Positions 60,061 through 64,000 of a stretch of 64,000 nt of DNA are shown here, one piece after another. Every line of letters begins with the position of its first letter. Position 1 is the first letter of the stretch. The notes beneath the pieces are model-generated. The model was given only the letters and a program-made list of their open reading frames with translations. It searched no databases and had not been told where the DNA came from. The position numbers and the translations under genes were made by a program. Origin of the DNA: an uncultured Desulfobacterales bacterium (GTDB taxonomy: Bacteria > Desulfobacterota > Desulfobacteria > Desulfobacterales > SpSt-501); contig CALIUY010000007.1 of assembly GCA_938048455.1 (NCBI GenBank), positions 55,719-119,718 on the forward strand, given 5' to 3'.

Positions 60061-60504
60061 TCAGGCGGCCTCCTCGAGCCGGATCGAGGGTTTCGAGTGC
60101 TTGAGCGGGTTTGGGCCGAGCCGGCGGATCAATTCGGTCATCTCCCGCGCGTAGGCGACGAAAGTGGGCGCCTCCCCCGAGGAGAGGTTGTACATCCGCA
60201 CCCGGTCCGGCTCAAGGCCGATCTCCTGCAGGATCTCGCGCACGCGCTCGACCCGTTCGCGGCAGCGCAGATTGCCCTGGTTGTAGTGGCAGGTGCCCTC
60301 GAGGCAGCCGACACAGTAGACCCCGTCGGCCCCCCGCTGGATCGCCTGGAGCAAGTGCATCACGTCCACCTTGCCCGTACAAGGAACGAGGATGATCTTC
60401 ACGTTCGCCGGATAGCTCAGTCGCATGGAACCTGCCAGGTCCGCGGCCGAGTAGCCTCAGTATTCGCAACAGAAGGCGATGATCGTGGGTTCGAACTCGG
60501 GCAT
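60061..60504 (-). CDS. mvhD: MvhD-type [2Fe-2S] electron transfer subunit, probable selenoprotein (in-frame UGA = Sec16)
   Basis: 147 residues if UGA is read as selenocysteine. From the ATG at 60504 (GAGGAGG upstream) the frame reads MPEFEPTIIAFCCEY, then TGA at 60459-60457, then GYSAADLAGSMRLSYPANV and on to a normal stop at 60061. Ordinary MvhD/FrhD proteins have FCC-x-x-C at this place (for example FCCNWCSY), so U replaces the third cluster Cys. Remaining ligands are seen in LVPCTGKVDVMHLL and VYCVGCLEGTCHYNQGN. MvhD passes electrons between a partner and the HdrA flavin. The start overlaps the HdrA stop by one base. A SECIS-like hairpin follows the UGA. Confidence 0.9.
60427..60442 (-). 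promoter_or_regulatory. Candidate bacterial SECIS element for mvhD
   Basis: On the mRNA strand GGACCTGGCAGGTTCC folds into a stem GGA-CCT / AGG-(U)-TCC with one bulged U and a small GG-containing apical loop. The loop lies 21-23 nt after the UGA (60459-60457). In E. coli fdhF the equivalent loop is at 19-22 nt after its UGA and also has GG and a bulged U, so place and form fit SelB recognition. Confidence 0.7.
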
Positions 60505-63500
60505 CAGGCCACCTCCTCGCTCAAGAGCGCCTCGATCTTGCAGACGATCTGTTCATCCTCGTAGTAGCTCAGGCGGATCGTCTGACGCGGGCAAACCGCC
60601 GTGCAGACACCGCAGCCGCGGCAGAGGGCCTCGTTGATCTCGACGAGGCGGCTTTGCTCGTTGAACTGCGGCACGCCGAAGGGGCAGGAGCGCACACAGG
60701 TCAGGCACTTGACACAGTGCTCGGGGTCGAGCTTGGCGGTGATCGCCGAAAGCCGGATCGCGTCGCGGCAGAGAAGCGTCGCCGCACGCGCCGCGGCCGC
60801 CTGCGCCTGAGCGATCGTCTCCGAGATGAGCTTCGGCCCGTGGGCCGTGCCGCAGACGTAGACCCCTTCGCCCGGCATGTCCACGGGCCGCAGCTTCACG
60901 TGGGCCTCGATGAAAAAGCCCTCCGGATTGCGGTTCACCTTCATGAGCGCGCTCAGCTCGGCGGTGTCCGCGGCGACGACCCCCGCGCTCAGCACCAAGC
61001 GGTCGGCGGAGATCTCGAGGTCCCGCTGCAGGATGGGATCGCGGACCCGGACGCGGACGGCCTCCGGGCCGAAGTCGACCTGCGGGGCGGCCTCGGGCTC
61101 GAAGCGGATGAAGATCACGCCGCGGCGGCGGGCCTCGGTGTAGTGGTCCTCGAGCAGGCCGTAAGTGCGCATGTCGCGGTAGAGGATGTAGACCTGACTG
61201 TCGGGGGAGATCTCCTTCAGGGCGAGCGCGTTCTTGACCGCGCTCTGGCAGCAGACCCGCGAGCAGTTTTCGTTTTTCTCGTTGCGCGAGCCCACGCACT
61301 GGATCATGGCCACGGTCTGCAGTCCCGCCGTCTCCCCGCGGGCCAGGGCGTCGCCGAACTCGACCTGGGTGCAAACGCGCGGATCTTCGCCGTAGCCGAA
61401 CTCCGAGGGCCGGTACTCGAGGGCCCCGGTGGCGAGGATCAGCGCCCCGTGAGGGATCTTCTCCGCAGCCCCTTCCGGTCCGGCGACGACGGTGGTCTGA
61501 AAGTTCCCCTTGAAACCCTCGAAGCCCGTGATGCGGGCGGAGGTGAGGACGCGGATGCGCGGGTTGTCGCGCACGCGGCCGATCAGCTCGCGGAGATAGG
61601 CCGGGATGTCCGCCCCTTCGATCGTGTGATGGAGCCTTCGCGCGAAGCCGCCGAGCTCGGCCTCCCGCTCTACGATCACCGCCGGGAACCCCTGGTCGGC
61701 GAGCGACAGGGCCGCGTTCATCCCCGCGATCCCGCCGCCCACGACGAGGGCCTGCTTGTGGATGGGGACGGTCTTGCTCTCCAGGCGCCGCAGCGCCGCG
61801 GCCCGCGCGACCGACATGCGGACCAGCTCTTTCGCCTTGCGCGTCGCCGCCTCGCGGTCGTCGGCATGGACCCAGGAATCCTGGTTGCGGATGTTCGCCA
61901 TCTCGAAGAGGTAGCGGTTCAGGCCGCAGGCCTCGAGCGTCTCCATGAACATCGGCGCGTGGGTCTTGGGGCTGCAAGAGGCGACCACGACGCGGTTCAG
62001 ACCCTGCTCGCGGATCTTCTCCTTGATCTTCTCCTGGGTGTCCTGGCTGCAGGTGAAGAGGTTTTCGTCGGCGAAGGCGACGTAGGGGAGCTTCTCCGCA
62101 TAGGCGCGCACGGCCGGGACGTCGACGACGCCGCCGATGTTGATCCCGCAGTTGCAGACGAAGACCCCGATCCGCGGCTCCTGCCCCGCGATGTCGATCT
62201 CCTCGGGCAGCTCGAGGCGTACGATGTCGCGGCCGCGGGCTGCGGCGAGGTCCGCCGCCGCGGCCGCCGCCGCCGCACTGGCCTCGGTGACCGAACCGGG
62301 GATGTCTTTGGGCCCCTGGAAGGCGCCGCAGACGTAGACGCCCGGCCGCGAGGTCGAAACCGGCGCAAAGGGGTCGGTCGCCGCAAACCGCGAAGGCAGC
62401 CGCCGCACCCCGAGCCTCTCGCACAGCGCCTCGGTCGCCGGCGGCACCTGCAGGCCGACCGAGAGCACGACGAGGTCGTATTCCTCGATCTGCAGCCCCC
62501 CCGATTCGTCCACGTAACGCAGCGAAAGATTGCCCGTCTCCGGCAGGACGTCGACCGAGTGCACGCGCGAGCGCACGAAACGGATGCCGGCGCGGATGGC
62601 CCGGTTGTAGTATTTCTCGTAGTCCTTGCCGAAGCTGCGGATGTCCATGTTGAAGATCGTGCACTCGAGCTCGCCGTGCGCGTGCTCCTTGGCGATCATC
62701 GCATCCTTCATCGCGTACATGCAGCAGACCGAGGAGCAGTAGGAATTGCCGCACTGGTTGTTGTCGCGGGAGCCGATGCACTGCAGCCAGGCGATGCGCT
62801 TGGGCTCCCGGCCGTCGGAGAGCCGCTGGAGATGCCCCTGGGTGGGGCCCGTGGCCGAGAGGATGCGCTCGAATTCGAGACTGGTGAGCACGTTGGGACT
62901 GCTGCGGTAGCGGTAGATGTTCTCGAGGCGCGAGGGATCGAAGGGCTCGCAGCCCGGCGCCAGGATCACCGCGCCGACCGGAAGTTCCAGCGTCTCCTCC
63001 TGTTGGCTGTGGTCGACGGCTTGGGCGAGGCAGGCTTGGACGCACCGGTAGCACTCCGAGCAGATGCCGCAGCGCAGGCAGCGCGAGGCCTCGGCGCGCG
63101 CCTCGGCCTCGTCGTAGCCGTAGGAGACCTCCAGAAAATTGCACTCCCGCGCCGCAGGCTCCAGACACCGCACCGGCACCCGCCGCCGCCGCGGCTCCTC
63201 GATCCCCTCCGGCCGCACCCCCTCCCAGCGCCGCGGCCGCCCCGCACGCAAATCCCGCCCGTTCAAATACCGATGAATGCTCTCCGCCGCCTCCTTGCCG
63301 CAGGCCACCGCCTCCACCACCGACTTCGGCCCGTAGAGCGCATCGCCCCCCGCAAACACCCAGCCCAGCGGCGTCTGCAACGTCACCGGGTCCGCCTCCA
63401 GCCCCGGACCCCGAAGCGGCACCCCCGCCTCCGCCAAGCCCCCCCGCTCCAGACTCTGCCCAATCGCCAAAATCACCGTGTCGGCAAACATCGCCTGACA

Positions 63501-64000
63501 GGAAGACTCGTCAAAACGCGGATTAAACCGCCCCGCCTCGTCAAACACCGCCGTGCACGACTTGAACTCGATCCCCGACACCCGCCGCGAAGCATCGATG
63601 AAAAACGCCTTCGGCCCCAAACTGTTCACAATGCGAATGTCGCTCTCCAACGCCTCCTGAATCTCCTGCGCCCAGGCCGGCATCTCCTCCCGCCGCTCCA
63701 AACACACCATCGTCACCGACTGCGCCCCCAGCCGCTTCGCCGTCAACGCCACATCCACCGCCACATTGCCCCCCCCCACCACCAACACCTCGCGGCCGAT
63801 CTCGACCGGCTCCCCCAAAGCCACCCGCCGCAGGAAATCCACCCCCTGCCACACCCCCGCCGCCTCCTCGTTGTCCACCCCCAGCCGACGACCCCCGTGC
63901 AGCCCCACCGCCACAAACACCGCCCCGTACCCCTCCGCCTGCAGACCCTCCAGGCTCACCTCCCGCCCCAACGCCACCCCCGGGCGAATCTCCACCCCCA
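60504..64000 (-). CDS. GltD-HdrA fusion: flavin/Fe-S heterodisulfide-reductase-A-like subunit, 5' end outside the window
   Basis: At least 1165 residues; the frame is open to the right edge. Order from the visible N-terminus: an NADPH-glutamate-synthase-beta-like flavoprotein part (about 1-290; REVLVVGGGNVAVDVALTAK, GWVFAGGDALYGPKSVVEAV); a [4Fe-4S] motif RCLRCGICSECYRCVQAC; and a first HdrA-like block (WLQCIGSRDNNQCGNSYCSS). Then comes the main HdrA block (IGVFVCNCGINIGGVVDVPA, QALVVGGGIAGMNAALSLAD, IQCVGSRNEKNENCSRVCCQ). Two C-terminal clusters close it (CVKCLTCVRSCPFGVPQ, CRGCGVCTAVCPRQTIRL). HdrA is the flavin site of electron bifurcation; the GltD part offers an NAD(P)H entry. It heads a run with mvhD, metV and metF. 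Bases from about 63140 to the edge have a different codon habit. Confidence 0.92.
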   Translation of the reverse strand, partial: GVEIRPGVALGREVSLEGLQAEGYGAVFVAVGLHGGRRLGVDNEEAAGVWQGVDFLRRVALGEPVEIGREVLVVGGGNVAVDVALTAKRLGAQSVTMVCLERREEMPAWAQEIQEALESDIRIVNSLGPKAFFIDASRRVSGIEFKSCTAVFDEAGRFNPRFDESSCQAMFADTVILAIGQSLERGGLAEAGVPLRGPGLEADPVTLQTPLGWVFAGGDALYGPKSVVEAVACGKEAAESIHRYLNGRDLRAGRPRRWEGVRPEGIEEPRRRRVPVRCLEPAARECNFLEVSYGYDEAEARAEASRCLRCGICSECYRCVQACLAQAVDHSQQEETLELPVGAVILAPGCEPFDPSRLENIYRYRSSPNVLTSLEFERILSATGPTQGHLQRLSDGREPKRIAWLQCIGSRDNNQCGNSYCSSVCCMYAMKDAMIAKEHAHGELECTIFNMDIRSFGKDYEKYYNRAIRAGIRFVRSRVHSVDVLPETGNLSLRYVDESGGLQIEEYDLVVLSVGLQVPPATEALCERLGVRRLPSRFAATDPFAPVSTSRPGVYVCGAFQGPKDIPGSVTEASAAAAAAAADLAAARGRDIVRLELPEEIDIAGQEPRIGVFVCNCGINIGGVVDVPAVRAYAEKLPYVAFADENLFTCSQDTQEKIKEKIREQGLNRVVVASCSPKTHAPMFMETLEACGLNRYLFEMANIRNQDSWVHADDREAATRKAKELVRMSVARAAALRRLESKTVPIHKQALVVGGGIAGMNAALSLADQGFPAVIVEREAELGGFARRLHHTIEGADIPAYLRELIGRVRDNPRIRVLTSARITGFEGFKGNFQTTVVAGPEGAAEKIPHGALILATGALEYRPSEFGYGEDPRVCTQVEFGDALARGETAGLQTVAMIQCVGSRNEKNENCSRVCCQSAVKNALALKEISPDSQVYILYRDMRTYGLLEDHYTEARRRGVIFIRFEPEAAPQVDFGPEAVRVRVRDPILQRDLEISADRLVLSAGVVAADTAELSALMKVNRNPEGFFIEAHVKLRPVDMPGEGVYVCGTAHGPKLISETIAQAQAAAARAATLLCRDAIRLSAITAKLDPEHCVKCLTCVRSCPFGVPQFNEQSRLVEINEALCRGCGVCTAVCPRQTIRLSYYEDEQIVCKIEALLSEEVA

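Noticed and set aside
60061..60426. Reading mvhD as a 121-residue protein starting at the ATG at 60426
   Set aside because: It would lose the essential FCC-x-x-C cluster part; upstream the same frame continues as MvhD with a single UGA, so a Sec codon is the better explanation.
60457..60459. Treating the mvhD TGA as a pseudogene mutation
   Set aside because: The codon falls precisely on a Cys position known to be Sec in relatives, all other residues are intact, and a SECIS-like hairpin follows at the right distance.

Overview
The window is GC-rich throughout and almost completely coding. I see no rRNA, tRNA, CRISPR array, insertion sequence or prophage gene. Gene content points to an anaerobic or microaerophilic bacterium of the former Deltaproteobacteria (Desulfobacterota-like). 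The main clues are an ETF/acyl-CoA dehydrogenase operon with a membrane Fe-S ETF:(methyl)menaquinone oxidoreductase, an acetogen-type MetF/MetV pair beside HdrA and MvhD proteins, a selenocysteine-containing MvhD, an octaheme cytochrome c, a cyanide-insensitive-type cytochrome bd, and many TRAP and Liv transporters. This placement is an inference; no rRNA gene is present to confirm it.

Left part (1-17.2 kb): the 5' portion of priA enters from the left edge on the minus strand. A group of small exported or uncharacterised genes follows, then a CheX-CheX-FliN fusion, a YbaK/ProX-type deacylase and an ornithine cyclodeaminase-like gene. A complete liv ABC transporter operon (substrate-binding protein, LivH, LivM with a long N-terminal extension, LivG, LivF) runs directly into a bifunctional proline dehydrogenase/P5C dehydrogenase (putA). 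This suggests that uptake and oxidation of proline or related amino acids are linked.

17.2-26.4 kb: a GntR/UTRA regulator lies between two TRAP systems. To its left, on the minus strand, is a TAXI-type TRAP operon carrying AtuA-like and DUF4387 catabolic genes. To its right, on the plus strand, is a DctP-DctQ-DctM system. Each flanking promoter has its own repeat elements.

26.4-47.9 kb: a single-domain response regulator, nadK with two reductase-fold genes, cydAB with a tiny CydX/DUF2474-like third subunit, two overlapping photolyase genes (class II and Fe-S type), an octaheme cytochrome c, an NmrA-like/DUF2867 protein, a glycerol-dehydrogenase-like enzyme, a DUF523-DUF1722 protein, and a cassette of three pyridoxamine-oxidase-fold proteins around a PEP-synthase-like phosphotransferase.

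47.9-58.2 kb: an acyl-CoA dehydrogenase fused to a rubredoxin-like domain, two small envelope proteins, then a seven-gene minus-strand operon (TetR/FadR, acyl-CoA dehydrogenase, membrane Fe-S oxidoreductase, EtfB, EtfA, RidA, DHH phosphoesterase). Its promoter carries two copies of a FadR-like operator.

58.3-64 kb: a minus-strand operon (GltD-HdrA fusion, MvhD, MetV, MetF) closed by a strong terminator. It looks like an electron-bifurcating methylenetetrahydrofolate reductase. The mvhD gene has an in-frame UGA at a cluster-ligand position, followed by a SECIS-like hairpin, so it is very probably a selenoprotein that ordinary gene calling would truncate. The 5' end of the fusion gene leaves the window and has clearly different codon usage from the rest.
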